Below the pieces are notes generated by a model. It was not told the DNA's origin and did not search any database. It saw nothing but the letters and a program-made list of their open reading frames with translations. Below are positions 1 through 7,766 of a stretch of DNA of 64,000 nucleotides, piece by piece. Every line of letters begins with the position of its first letter. The first letter of the stretch is position 1. Source of the stretch: Heminiphilus faecis (GTDB lineage Bacteria; Bacteroidota; Bacteroidia; Bacteroidales; Muribaculaceae); the NCBI RefSeq assembly GCF_008728965.1, contig NZ_VSMC01000009.1, positions 1 through 64,000 on the forward strand, in the 5' to 3' direction. The translations under genes were made by a program, and so were the position numbers.

Positions 1-1
1 T

Positions 2-94
2 TTTTCTACCGATTCACTCTTGGGGGCGGACTCGGCCGCCCCCGCCGCTTGGGCATCCCCCTCCGAGAGGAGTGAGGTTGGTCTGCTTATCTAA
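2..94 (+). other. GC-rich edge; possible 3' end of an upstream gene
   Basis: The first 90 bases are far more GC-rich than the following 200. Frame 2 is open from the window edge to a TAA at 92-94 and would encode an Ala/Ser/Pro-rich tail (ending SERSEVGLLI). Frame 1 is also open, to 73-75. An 8-bp GC hairpin pairs 22-29 with 36-43. I cannot decide between a truncated C-terminus and a noncoding GC-rich element. Bases 95-263 contain no gene that I can support. Confidence 0.25.
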
Positions 95-263
95 GCAAAG
101 TTTTTGCACTTCGATTTTGAATCTTCAGAAAGTATCTAAGACGCAGTCAAAGATACGGATAAGTTGAATTCATTGCCAAATTTATTTCAGAAATGCCAAG
201 ATGATTGTCTTTGAAATCAGTACCTTTTTGTAGTGGTGACATCGATTTGTCCCGTTTTTTGTC

Positions 264-271
264 TAAATTTG
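264..271 (+). promoter_or_regulatory. Bacteroidota -7 box upstream of rlmD
   Basis: TAAATTTG matches the TAnnTTTG consensus of the Bacteroidota housekeeping sigma factor. It lies 24 bases before the TTG start of rlmD, implying a short leader. I saw no well-spaced -33 element. Confidence 0.5.
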
Positions 272-295
272 CAGCTATAATTAAATTCTTGAATT

Positions 296-1708
296 TTGTC
301 ACGAAAACGTAAGGAGCTTCCTGTACTGGAACATGTTGAGATAACCGATGTGGCTGCTGAAGGCAATGCGCTGGCCAGAGTGAACGATATGGTGGTTTTT
401 GTACCGTATTGTGCACCGGGCGACATTGTTGATGTAAAGCTTGTCAAAAAGAAAAAAAACTATGCCGAGGGGCGTGTGATAGCCTTGCAGAAACCGGGAG
501 CGATAAGGGTGGCTCCTCGATGCAGTCACTTCACGCTTTGCGGAGGATGCCGATGGCAGCATCTGCCTTATGAATATCAGTTAGACTGCAAGCAGAAGCA
601 GGTCAAAGACGCCATGGAGCGTATCGCTAAAATCAAGATACCGGAAATAAGTCCTATTCTCGGTTCGGAAAATATATGGGAATACCGAAACAAGATGGAG
701 TACACTTTTTCCAATAAAAAGTGGCTTACTTATGAGCAACTTGCATCGGATGAAGAATTTTCCGACAGAGATGGCGCCGGTTTTCACATTCCCGGAGCAT
801 TTGACAAGGTGCTTGACATTGAATGCTGTTTTCTTCAGGATGATTTCGGCAATCGGTTACGTCTGTTTATAAAAGAGTTTGGAAAGGAGCACGGTTATTC
901 GTTCTATGATCTGCGCCAACAGCAAGGGTTGCTCCGCACGCTCATGATAAGAATAGCTTCTACGGGCGAGATTATGGCCCTTATGGTATTTGGCGAGGAT
1001 GATGCCGACAGGATAGAAACTCTTATGAGTGCGGTACGCAGCCGTTTCCCCGAAATAACGTCATTACTGTATGTCATAAACACTAAAGTCAACGATACCA
1101 TCGGTGACCAGCAGGTTGTCAGATATGACGGACGGGAATGGATAGAAGAGGAGATGGAAGGTCTGCGTTTCAGAGTGGGTCCGAAGTCATTTTACCAGAC
1201 GAATTCCCGTCAGGCCTATACATTATATAAAGTGGCACGTGATTTCGCCGATATAAAAAGTGGTGAGCTTGTGTATGACCTTTATACCGGTACAGGTACT
1301 ATTGCCAATTTTGTGGCTTCGAGAGCGGCGAAGGTCATAGGTATTGAGTATGTATCAGAAGCAATCGACGACGCACGTGTAAACTCCTTGGCAAACGGCA
1401 TTGACAATACACTGTTTTTTGCCGGCGACATGAAGGATGTGCTTACCGACGAGTTTATTGAACTTCACGGTAGACCGGATGTTATGATTGTCGATCCTCC
1501 ACGAGCCGGAATGCATGAAGATGTGGTAAATGTCATACTTAACGCCGCCCCCGAACGTATAGTTTATGTGAGCTGCAATCCGGCGACTCAGGCCCGTGAT
1601 CTCGCGTTGCTTGATGTAAAGTACAGAGTGGAGGCCATACAGCCTGTCGATATGTTTCCTCATACGGCTCATGTAGAGAATGTAGTTAAACTAACGCTTA
1701 GGAGATAG
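296..1708 (+). CDS. rlmD: 23S rRNA (uracil-5-)-methyltransferase, RlmD/RumA family
   Basis: SAM-dependent enzyme predicted to methylate a uracil C5 in 23S rRNA. An N-terminal TRAM RNA-binding domain (about residues 10-65) is followed by the iron-sulfur cysteines C76, C82 and C85, the class I methyltransferase motif DLYTGTGT, the IVDPPRAG motif, and the catalytic SCNP cysteine near the C-terminus. At 470 residues it has the usual length. The start is a TTG; no in-frame ATG precedes the TRAM domain and the -7 box leaves little room upstream. The next gene begins 17 bases downstream, so cotranscription with the queuosine genes is likely. The family assignment is firm; the exact target base is inferred. 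Confidence 0.93.
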   Translation: MSRKRKELPVLEHVEITDVAAEGNALARVNDMVVFVPYCAPGDIVDVKLVKKKKNYAEGRVIALQKPGAIRVAPRCSHFTLCGGCRWQHLPYEYQLDCKQKQVKDAMERIAKIKIPEISPILGSENIWEYRNKMEYTFSNKKWLTYEQLASDEEFSDRDGAGFHIPGAFDKVLDIECCFLQDDFGNRLRLFIKEFGKEHGYSFYDLRQQQGLLRTLMIRIASTGEIMALMVFGEDDADRIETLMSAVRSRFPEITSLLYVINTKVNDTIGDQQVVRYDGREWIEEEMEGLRFRVGPKSFYQTNSRQAYTLYKVARDFADIKSGELVYDLYTGTGTIANFVASRAAKVIGIEYVSEAIDDARVNSLANGIDNTLFFAGDMKDVLTDEFIELHGRPDVMIVDPPRAGMHEDVVNVILNAAPERIVYVSCNPATQARDLALLDVKYRVEAIQPVDMFPHTAHVENVVKLTLRR

Positions 1709-1725
1709 CGCAAAAGAAGTATCAG

Positions 1726-2091
1726 ATGTACTACGTAATAAAGAGATTGGAAATATCGGCGTCTCACAGCCTTTCGTTGAGCTATGAGAGCAAATGTTCC
1801 GGATTGCATGGCCATAACTGGATTATAACAGTCTATTGTAAAGCCCGGGAGCTTAACAGTGACGGAATGGTATGTGATTTTTCACATATCAAGGAGAGCA
1901 TACACGGCTATCTTGATCATGGCAATCTCAATGAGTTGCTGCCGTTTAATCCTACCGCTGAAAACATAGCCCGGTGGATAGTCGAGCATACTCCACAATG
2001 TTTTATGGCCCGGGTCAAGGAGTCGGAGGGAAATGAGGCTGTGTACGTGCTTGACAAATATGATAGTATGGCTGTCGAATGTATAAAATAA
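1726..2091 (+). CDS. queD: 6-carboxy-5,6,7,8-tetrahydropterin synthase QueD
   Basis: Second step of queuosine/7-deazaguanine synthesis: converts dihydroneopterin triphosphate to 6-carboxytetrahydropterin. It is a compact 121-residue PTPS-fold protein. Zinc ligands are visible as the His in ASHSL and the two His in HGHNW; the catalytic Cys is in CSGLHGHNW, and DHGNLNE and the PTAEN substrate-binding Glu region follow. Its 3' end overlaps queE by 13 bases in another frame, implying translational coupling. The two genes act consecutively, the QueD product being the QueE substrate. Confidence 0.95.
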   Translation: MYYVIKRLEISASHSLSLSYESKCSGLHGHNWIITVYCKARELNSDGMVCDFSHIKESIHGYLDHGNLNELLPFNPTAENIARWIVEHTPQCFMARVKESEGNEAVYVLDKYDSMAVECIK

Positions 2092-2660
2092 ACGAAATAT
2101 TCTACAGCATACAGGGCGAGGGGATAAATGCCGGTGTGCCTGCTGTATTCATACGTTTCAGCGGTTGTAATCTTTCATGTCCCTTCTGTGATACCGAGCA
2201 TGGCGAAGGTAATATGATGACAGCCGACGATATCGTTGCTGAAGTTAAGAAGTATCCGGCACGACTGGCGGTCGTGACCGGAGGAGAGCCGTCGCTGTTT
2301 ATTGACGACAGGCTTGTTGATGCACTCCACGCTATCGGTTGCATTATCGCTATCGAGACCAACGGTACCTGTAGATTGCCCTCCGGCATAGACCATGTGA
2401 CGCTTTCTCCGAAAGATGCGTTCTGTGACGGGGCACAACCTGTCATAGACAGTTGTGACGAGCTTAAAGTGGTGTATTGCGGAAGTAACGACCCCTCACG
2501 ATATGATGGCATAAAAGCCCGTGTAAGAGTGCTTCAGCCGTGTGATACGGGTGATGCGATACGCAATGCCGAACTTACGGCTGCCGCACTTGATTATTGT
2601 CTGAAATATCCGATGTGGCGACTTTCGCTACAGTTGCACAAACTTCTTGATGTGAGGTAG
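2079..2660 (+). CDS. queE: 7-carboxy-7-deazaguanine synthase QueE (radical SAM)
   Basis: Radical-SAM enzyme that contracts the ring of 6-carboxytetrahydropterin to 7-carboxy-7-deazaguanine. The N-terminus carries the QueE hallmark YSIQGEG. The cluster motif CNLSCPFC is C-x3-C-x2-C, the normal radical-SAM spacing. The GGEP and ETNG motifs follow, and the C-terminal LSLQLHK matches the family end. Length (193 residues) is normal. The start codon lies inside the end of queD. Its last 86 bases are antisense to the 3' end of the convergent CYTH gene. Confidence 0.95.
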   Translation: MYKINEIFYSIQGEGINAGVPAVFIRFSGCNLSCPFCDTEHGEGNMMTADDIVAEVKKYPARLAVVTGGEPSLFIDDRLVDALHAIGCIIAIETNGTCRLPSGIDHVTLSPKDAFCDGAQPVIDSCDELKVVYCGSNDPSRYDGIKARVRVLQPCDTGDAIRNAELTAAALDYCLKYPMWRLSLQLHKLLDVR

Positions 2661-3105
2661 ACGCAATGGCCGAATTATAATATGCGGGGTCTCCTGTTAC
2701 TTCGCGTCCGACAAATGGTGGCAGTGTGAAATTTTCATCCTCAGACTGTAGTTCTATTTCAGCTATAACAAGGCCGCCGCAAGGCTTGTCGAAACAATCG
2801 ACCTCCCATATATGGGAGTCATAATCAATGATATATCGTGTTTTTTCGATTATTGATGCCTGACATAATTTGTCAACCATCATACGCGCGTCATTGACTG
2901 GTATACCGTATTCCCACTCATTACGCACGGCTCCTTTGTTTTCACTTTTTATCGTAAGAAATGCTTTGTCATCGCGTATGCGCACTCTTACCACAGCGCG
3001 GGGATCGGTGTGGATATAGCCCTGAATTATATGATATGAGCGTATGCTCATGGCTTTGAAACTGTCATTTGTGACTATGTATTTTCGTTCTATCTCTTGT
3101 GCCAT
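2575..3105 (-). CDS. CYTH-domain protein (triphosphate tunnel enzyme family)
   Basis: The N-terminal EIERKY is the ExExK metal/triphosphate motif that defines the CYTH superfamily (inorganic triphosphatases, thiamine triphosphatases, class IV adenylate cyclases). Later strands show alternating basic and acidic residues typical of the tunnel (RVRIRDDKAFLTIK; VIAEIELQSEDE). Substrate cannot be told from sequence; a polyphosphatase or nucleotide triphosphatase is most likely. The core seems to end near YYNSAIA, about residue 146, and the remaining ~30 residues read antisense through the end of queE. It is divergent from the DUF5686 gene across a shared palindromic promoter. Confidence 0.85.
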   Translation of the reverse strand: MAQEIERKYIVTNDSFKAMSIRSYHIIQGYIHTDPRAVVRVRIRDDKAFLTIKSENKGAVRNEWEYGIPVNDARMMVDKLCQASIIEKTRYIIDYDSHIWEVDCFDKPCGGLVIAEIELQSEDENFTLPPFVGREVTGDPAYYNSAIASTSHQEVCATVAKVATSDISDNNQVRQP

Positions 3106-3127
3106 TTTATAAAATGGAAAATTATAT

Positions 3128-3143
3128 TAACTTTGCAAAGTTA
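3128..3143. promoter_or_regulatory. Palindromic bidirectional -7 element
   Basis: TAACTTTGCAAAGTTA is a perfect 16-bp palindrome. Each half reads TAACTTTG, a match to TAnnTTTG, on its own strand, so two divergent -7 boxes abut head to head. The + strand box lies 19 bases before the DUF5686 start (3155) and the - strand box 30 bases before the CYTH start (3105). Both leaders would be very short. Two polymerases could not occupy both boxes at once, so the two promoters should exclude each other. Confidence 0.6.
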
Positions 3144-3154
3144 TATCGTTTTGA

Positions 3155-5737
3155 ATGAGAATCGGAAATTTAGCTAGTCAAAGATTGAAATTTATAAGAT
3201 TTACAGTTGTTAGCTTGTTGCCTGTACTGCTTATGGCAGTGGCACAAACAACAGGAGCGCAGACAACGTTCCTTGCCGGTACTGTTACCGACTCGATAAC
3301 ACACGAGCCGATACCTTATGTGGCTCTTTTTCTTACGGGGACAAACAGCGGTGGGCTGACTGATGACAATGGCCGTTTTCAACTTCGCTCCTCATCACGT
3401 GCCGATAGCCTTAAACTGTCGGTAATGGGTTATCGTACAAAATCTATTCCTTTGAAAACCACTGTAAACCGGCGCATGAATGTACAATTGGCGCCTGTCG
3501 GTGTAGCGCTCAGTGAAGTCGTGGTGAAGCCAAAGAAAGAGAAGTACAGCAAGAAAAACAACCCGGCTGTAATATTTCTGAATCGCATACGTGCGGCAAT
3601 GGGTAAAAATGACCCCAAGCGCAATGACTTTTATAATTACGAAAAGTACGAGCGCCTGACTATGGCATTGAACGATTTTGATCCGGAGACCAATTATGCT
3701 TGGATGGGAAAAAAATTCAAGTTTCTCAAAGATCATGTGGATATATCGGAGATATCAGGTAAACCGATACTTAATTTTATTGTAAAGGAAAAAGTGTCGG
3801 ACGTTAATTACCGAAAATCGCCTCATTCACAGAAAGAACATGTCAACGGCATGCGTCAGGAAGGCATCGATGACATATTGTCCAATCAGGAAAGCTCACG
3901 ACAGTTCCTTGAAGATGTGTTCAGGGAGATTGACATATACGGCAATGATGTCAATTTGCTTCAAAAGCGTTTTGTAAGTCCGTTATCGCGTATCGCCACC
4001 GATTTTTATAAGTTTTATCTTAATGATACTGTGGTTGTGGAGAGTGACTCATGTGTCGTATTGAGTTTTGTCCCTCACACTTCCGAGACTTGGGGTTTCA
4101 TCGGTAAGATATATGTGCCCAAAAACGACTCGACCATGTTCATAAAGAAGATTGAGATGCACTTGCCTCACACAATCAATGTAAACTTTATGGATGCAAT
4201 GTCAGTGACACAGACATACGAAAAGTCAGCCGATGGTTCACGCCTTAAAACACGTGACGACATGACGGTCGAGTTGTCGGTGCTTCCGGGATTGCCCCAG
4301 CTGTATGTACGCCGCAATACCATCTATAGCGGTTTTAATTTTGATGAGCCTGAAAATGCAGAGGTTTTCAATTTGGCCCAACGTGAGATTATCAGCGATG
4401 ACGCATCGGAACATGACAATAAATTCTGGGAGGAGAAACGTCCTGTGCCTATGGAGCAGGGTGAAAGCAGTGTAGGGGAACTGTTGAGCAGCATGCGCGA
4501 GGTGCCTGTATATTATTGGACGGAGCGTGTGCTTAAACTCATGGCCAACGGTTATGTGGCTACCGGAAATCCGAGTAAATTTGATTATGGGCCTATAATG
4601 TCAACCATTTCGTATAATACGGCGGAAGGTCTTAGGCTCAGGGTCGGAGGTATGACAACTGCCAATCTGTCTAAAAGATGGTTTACTCGCGGTTATCTTT
4701 CTTACGGTTTTCGTGACCACCGATGGAAGTATGAAGGCGAAGTCGAGTACTCGTTCAATGACAAGAAGTATCATTCGCGTGAGTTTCCGGTTCATTCCAT
4801 ACGTGCCACTTCGTCATATGACATAGACCAGTTGGGCCAGAACTATCTTACCACTTACGGTGATAATGTATTTCTGTCGGTTAAAAGATTGCCCGATACC
4901 CGAGTGACTTATAAACGCTCACAGGTCCTCGAGTATAATATGGAACTGTATAATAATTTCTCACTTGGATTAATGTCGCGTTTTGAACGACAGGAAGAGT
5001 CGCAGTGGATACAATTTATTGACGGACACGGAAACAATTTTCCACACTATAATGAGCTGACATTTACCTTGAAATTAAGATATGCTCCCGGTGAGAAATT
5101 TATTCAGGGAAAATCAGACCGCAGATCTATAAACCGTGACGCGCCTGTATTTGAGCTGATACATACATATGCTCCCAAAGGACTTGGCGGAACAATGTTC
5201 CCAATCAACCGTACCGAACTGCGTTTTTCCAAACGCTTCTGGCTGTCGGCTTTCGGGCATGTCGATGCCATTGTCAAAGGCGGCCATGCTTGGGAGGCGT
5301 CACCATACATGAACTTGTTTTTACCAAGCGCCAACTTATCATATCTTATACAAGCCGAAAGTTTTGCGTTGATGAATCCTCTTGAATTTGTCAACGACTC
5401 TTACGCTATGGTTGATTTTACGTACTGGATGGATGGTATGATATTTAACCGCATACCTTTGTTGAAGAAACTTAGGCTCCGTGAGGTCATGTCGTTTAAA
5501 GCCTTATGGGGACATCTGAGCCCGAAAAACAACCCTGATTTCAATAAGGATCTGTTTGTGATTCCTTCTGAAGTGCACACCACGCTTATGTCAAATGTTC
5601 CTTATATGGAAGCCAGTGTGGGAGTTGACAATATATTTAGTATATTTCGTCTTGATGCGGTTTGGCGATTAAGTTACCGCAATGCTTTTGATGCGCCTAA
5701 CTGGGGCATACGGGCCGGTTTTCATGTGACATTCTGA
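3155..5737 (+). CDS. DUF5686 / CarboxypepD_reg outer-membrane protein
   Basis: An 860-residue exported protein of unknown function, widespread in Bacteroidota. A hydrophobic signal segment (about residues 14-35) precedes a carboxypeptidase-regulatory-like beta-sandwich (about 40-115; GTVTDSITHEPIPYVALF to QLAPVG), the same plug-proximal domain as in SusC proteins. The long remainder matches DUF5686, with many alternating aromatic/polar strands and a final HVTF aromatic residue, suggesting an outer-membrane beta-barrel. The genes around it (CYTH, flavodoxin) give no functional clue. Its own promoter is the palindromic element just upstream. Confidence 0.85.
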   Translation: MRIGNLASQRLKFIRFTVVSLLPVLLMAVAQTTGAQTTFLAGTVTDSITHEPIPYVALFLTGTNSGGLTDDNGRFQLRSSSRADSLKLSVMGYRTKSIPLKTTVNRRMNVQLAPVGVALSEVVVKPKKEKYSKKNNPAVIFLNRIRAAMGKNDPKRNDFYNYEKYERLTMALNDFDPETNYAWMGKKFKFLKDHVDISEISGKPILNFIVKEKVSDVNYRKSPHSQKEHVNGMRQEGIDDILSNQESSRQFLEDVFREIDIYGNDVNLLQKRFVSPLSRIATDFYKFYLNDTVVVESDSCVVLSFVPHTSETWGFIGKIYVPKNDSTMFIKKIEMHLPHTINVNFMDAMSVTQTYEKSADGSRLKTRDDMTVELSVLPGLPQLYVRRNTIYSGFNFDEPENAEVFNLAQREIISDDASEHDNKFWEEKRPVPMEQGESSVGELLSSMREVPVYYWTERVLKLMANGYVATGNPSKFDYGPIMSTISYNTAEGLRLRVGGMTTANLSKRWFTRGYLSYGFRDHRWKYEGEVEYSFNDKKYHSREFPVHSIRATSSYDIDQLGQNYLTTYGDNVFLSVKRLPDTRVTYKRSQVLEYNMELYNNFSLGLMSRFERQEESQWIQFIDGHGNNFPHYNELTFTLKLRYAPGEKFIQGKSDRRSINRDAPVFELIHTYAPKGLGGTMFPINRTELRFSKRFWLSAFGHVDAIVKGGHAWEASPYMNLFLPSANLSYLIQAESFALMNPLEFVNDSYAMVDFTYWMDGMIFNRIPLLKKLRLREVMSFKALWGHLSPKNNPDFNKDLFVIPSEVHTTLMSNVPYMEASVGVDNIFSIFRLDAVWRLSYRNAFDAPNWGIRAGFHVTF

Positions 5738-5784
5738 ACAATAAAGCAGTGTTGATGTTTTAATTGTAAAATATTGACACGACA

Positions 5785-6288
5785 ATGAAAAAAACGGGTA
5801 TTTTTTACGGTTCCAGCACAGGTGTTACTGCTGAAGTGGCTGAAGATATTGCAAAGTTACTTAATGTGCCTGCTGCAGATATTCACGATGTGGCTAAGTC
5901 GGCTCCGTCTGATGTCGAGCCTTATGACCTGCTGGTGTTGGGTTCGTCGACATGGGGTGCAGGTGACCTTCAGAATGATTGGTACGATTTTCTTGACGGT
6001 CTTGAGGCACTTAACCTCAGAGATAAGCAGATAGCTATTTTCGGCTGCGGTGACGAGTCTATGAGCGATACTTTCTGCGGGGCGGTGGGCATCATTTATA
6101 CAAGTCTGCAAAAGACCGGAGCACGGTTTATAGGCTCATTTGATGCCGACGGCTATGAGTTTGATGAATCGCCTGCTTTTATTGATGGAGTATATGTAGG
6201 TTTGCTGCTTGATCAAGTAAATAAGGAAGAACTTACTCTTTCGCGTCTGAAAGGGTGGACTGACAAGATAAAATCGGAGGTAAAATAA
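5785..6288 (+). CDS. fldA: Flavodoxin (long-chain type)
   Basis: Small FMN-binding electron carrier that can replace ferredoxin. The phosphate loop YGSSTGVTAEVAE sits at the N-terminus, the aromatic FMN-stacking loop SSTWGAGDLQNDWYDF at about residues 54-68, and the FGCGDE loop at about 92. At 167 residues it is the length of long-chain flavodoxins. It starts 47 bases after the DUF5686 stop, so partial cotranscription is possible. A strong hairpin follows it. Fldx is often induced by iron limitation, but I see no Fur-like site. Confidence 0.93.
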   Translation: MKKTGIFYGSSTGVTAEVAEDIAKLLNVPAADIHDVAKSAPSDVEPYDLLVLGSSTWGAGDLQNDWYDFLDGLEALNLRDKQIAIFGCGDESMSDTFCGAVGIIYTSLQKTGARFIGSFDADGYEFDESPAFIDGVYVGLLLDQVNKEELTLSRLKGWTDKIKSEVK

Positions 6289-6333
6289 ACGTTCACTCGG
6301 TAACGTTGGAGTGGACGGGGCTCCGGGTTGATT

Positions 6334-6371
6334 GCGGATGAAATTGTGCGGTTTGGCACAATTTTATCCGC
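6334..6371. terminator. Strong hairpin after flavodoxin
   Basis: A 16-bp stem (6334-6349 with 6356-6371, one G-U pair) closes a 6-base loop. No U-run follows, so termination by this hairpin alone is not certain. It lies between the flavodoxin stop and the -7 box at 6402, so it also sits in the upstream promoter region of the next gene. Confidence 0.5.
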
Positions 6372-6401
6372 TTAGGTCATATATATATTCTCCATTATGA
6401 C

Positions 6402-6409
6402 TATATTTG
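6402..6409 (+). promoter_or_regulatory. -7 box for the YbjN-like/protease pair
   Basis: TATATTTG matches TAnnTTTG and lies 19 bases before the ATG at 6428. An in-frame TTG at 6407 falls inside this box, which argues that the TTG is not the translation start. Confidence 0.55.
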
Positions 6410-6427
6410 CATATCGAAGTATTTGCT

Positions 6428-7759
6428 ATGAAGAAAACGTTACCATATTTTGAGCCTGTGGTCAAGTCAACGCAGGCTACCGACTCGCCCGACTTGTATT
6501 TCGGATCATTTGACTTGTTTGAAGAAGGGAAGTATGTTGAGGCCATACGTATGGTCCTTGATTCAAATAACCCCGACATCTCGGAACAATTCGGTAATGA
6601 GGACGGTACGGAGTATCATATACCTCATGGTTCGGTTATAATCAATATTTCTATAACTCCTGACGGAATGTTGAATGCCGAAGTGCCTTTTATGCGTGTA
6701 CCGAAAGAAAACGCTGTAGCCATGTTGCGTGCCGTAGCGTCCTTGAACACCGGACGCCTTATGCTGGCACGTTTTTATCTGGAAGATGAAATGCTGTCTG
6801 TAAGGTGGTCGTGTCCGTTGTCGGAAGCTCATCCGTCGACTTTTGACTGGCAGATAAACAATATGTGTCGCGTGGCCGATGATTTTGATGATGAATTTGT
6901 CGCTAATTTCGGAGCGGAAAGATTATGTGAGCCTATTGTGACGCGTTATGACGAGAATACAATAGACCGATTATATGATGCCATACAATCAATAGGACGG
7001 ATAACGCTTGAGGCAGTTGCCGATTTTACAAAGGAGAGGCGTTTCGGTATTGCATGGAATGCTCTTATGTCGTCATTTTGCCAGATAGATTATGTGGCCA
7101 ATCCTCAAGGAAATCTTAAAGATGAACTGAATGACGCCATACGTGACCTGAATAATGATGAACATACGCCGGAGTCTGTCCTTGTGAAGAAAGCATCCGG
7201 AGCTCTTGAAAAGATACTCGCCAAGAGCAAAGAGGATATTGCAGTCGATTTGTACGAGACGCATATGATAGAGTCGCCCAAACGCAGGTCGACAATCGCC
7301 AATATGCAGAAAAATTTCAAAGAGATATATCGAAATCTTCTCGACCACTATCAGGGTGGTGATTATTCGCAGGCAGCCGTCGGACTTATAAGAAAGATTT
7401 ACGAGGCGTATCATTATTGCGATATGGATGATTCGCTTAATGAGTTTTTTGTGGATTTGCTTAAAGCATCGGCTGACAGACCGTTCGAGGATGCGGGTAG
7501 GCCCTTGATTTCTGGACTTGATCAGTTCCTTGCCGTCAGAGTTGAGTCTGATGAAGAGGACGAGGCGACAGTTGAAGATGACGCGGAATATGAAAGATGT
7601 GAAAATACGTCGTGTGATGTACGGCACGACGACATAAAAGAGGAGTTGCGTCAACTTCAGTCAAGACTTACCGAGGCTCTGCAGGAGGAGGATTTTGCTG
7701 CTTATGCATTATATGCCACCCGGTTGCAGCAATGTATTATGACACATCTTTTAAGCTGA
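6428..7759 (+). CDS. Uncharacterised cytoplasmic protein with YbjN-like domain
   Basis: 443 residues, no signal peptide or membrane segment, strongly acidic C-terminal third. Residues ~60-165 (pattern VPFMRVPKENAVAMLRAVASLN, then RFYLEDEMLSVRW) resemble the YbjN/type III chaperone-like fold. The rest looks helical, ending in a probable coiled coil (DIKEELRQLQSRLTEAL). I know no function for it. The following gene starts 7 bases after the stop and has a related domain at its C-terminus, so the two products probably act together. The ATG at 6428 was chosen over an in-frame TTG at 6407 because the TTG lies in the -7 box. Confidence 0.7.
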   Translation: MKKTLPYFEPVVKSTQATDSPDLYFGSFDLFEEGKYVEAIRMVLDSNNPDISEQFGNEDGTEYHIPHGSVIINISITPDGMLNAEVPFMRVPKENAVAMLRAVASLNTGRLMLARFYLEDEMLSVRWSCPLSEAHPSTFDWQINNMCRVADDFDDEFVANFGAERLCEPIVTRYDENTIDRLYDAIQSIGRITLEAVADFTKERRFGIAWNALMSSFCQIDYVANPQGNLKDELNDAIRDLNNDEHTPESVLVKKASGALEKILAKSKEDIAVDLYETHMIESPKRRSTIANMQKNFKEIYRNLLDHYQGGDYSQAAVGLIRKIYEAYHYCDMDDSLNEFFVDLLKASADRPFEDAGRPLISGLDQFLAVRVESDEEDEATVEDDAEYERCENTSCDVRHDDIKEELRQLQSRLTEALQEEDFAAYALYATRLQQCIMTHLLS

Positions 7760-7766
7760 TACAGTT

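Noticed and set aside
6407-6427. TTG start for the YbjN-like protein
   Set aside because: The TTG is part of the -7 box TATATTTG, so it would not be in the transcript.
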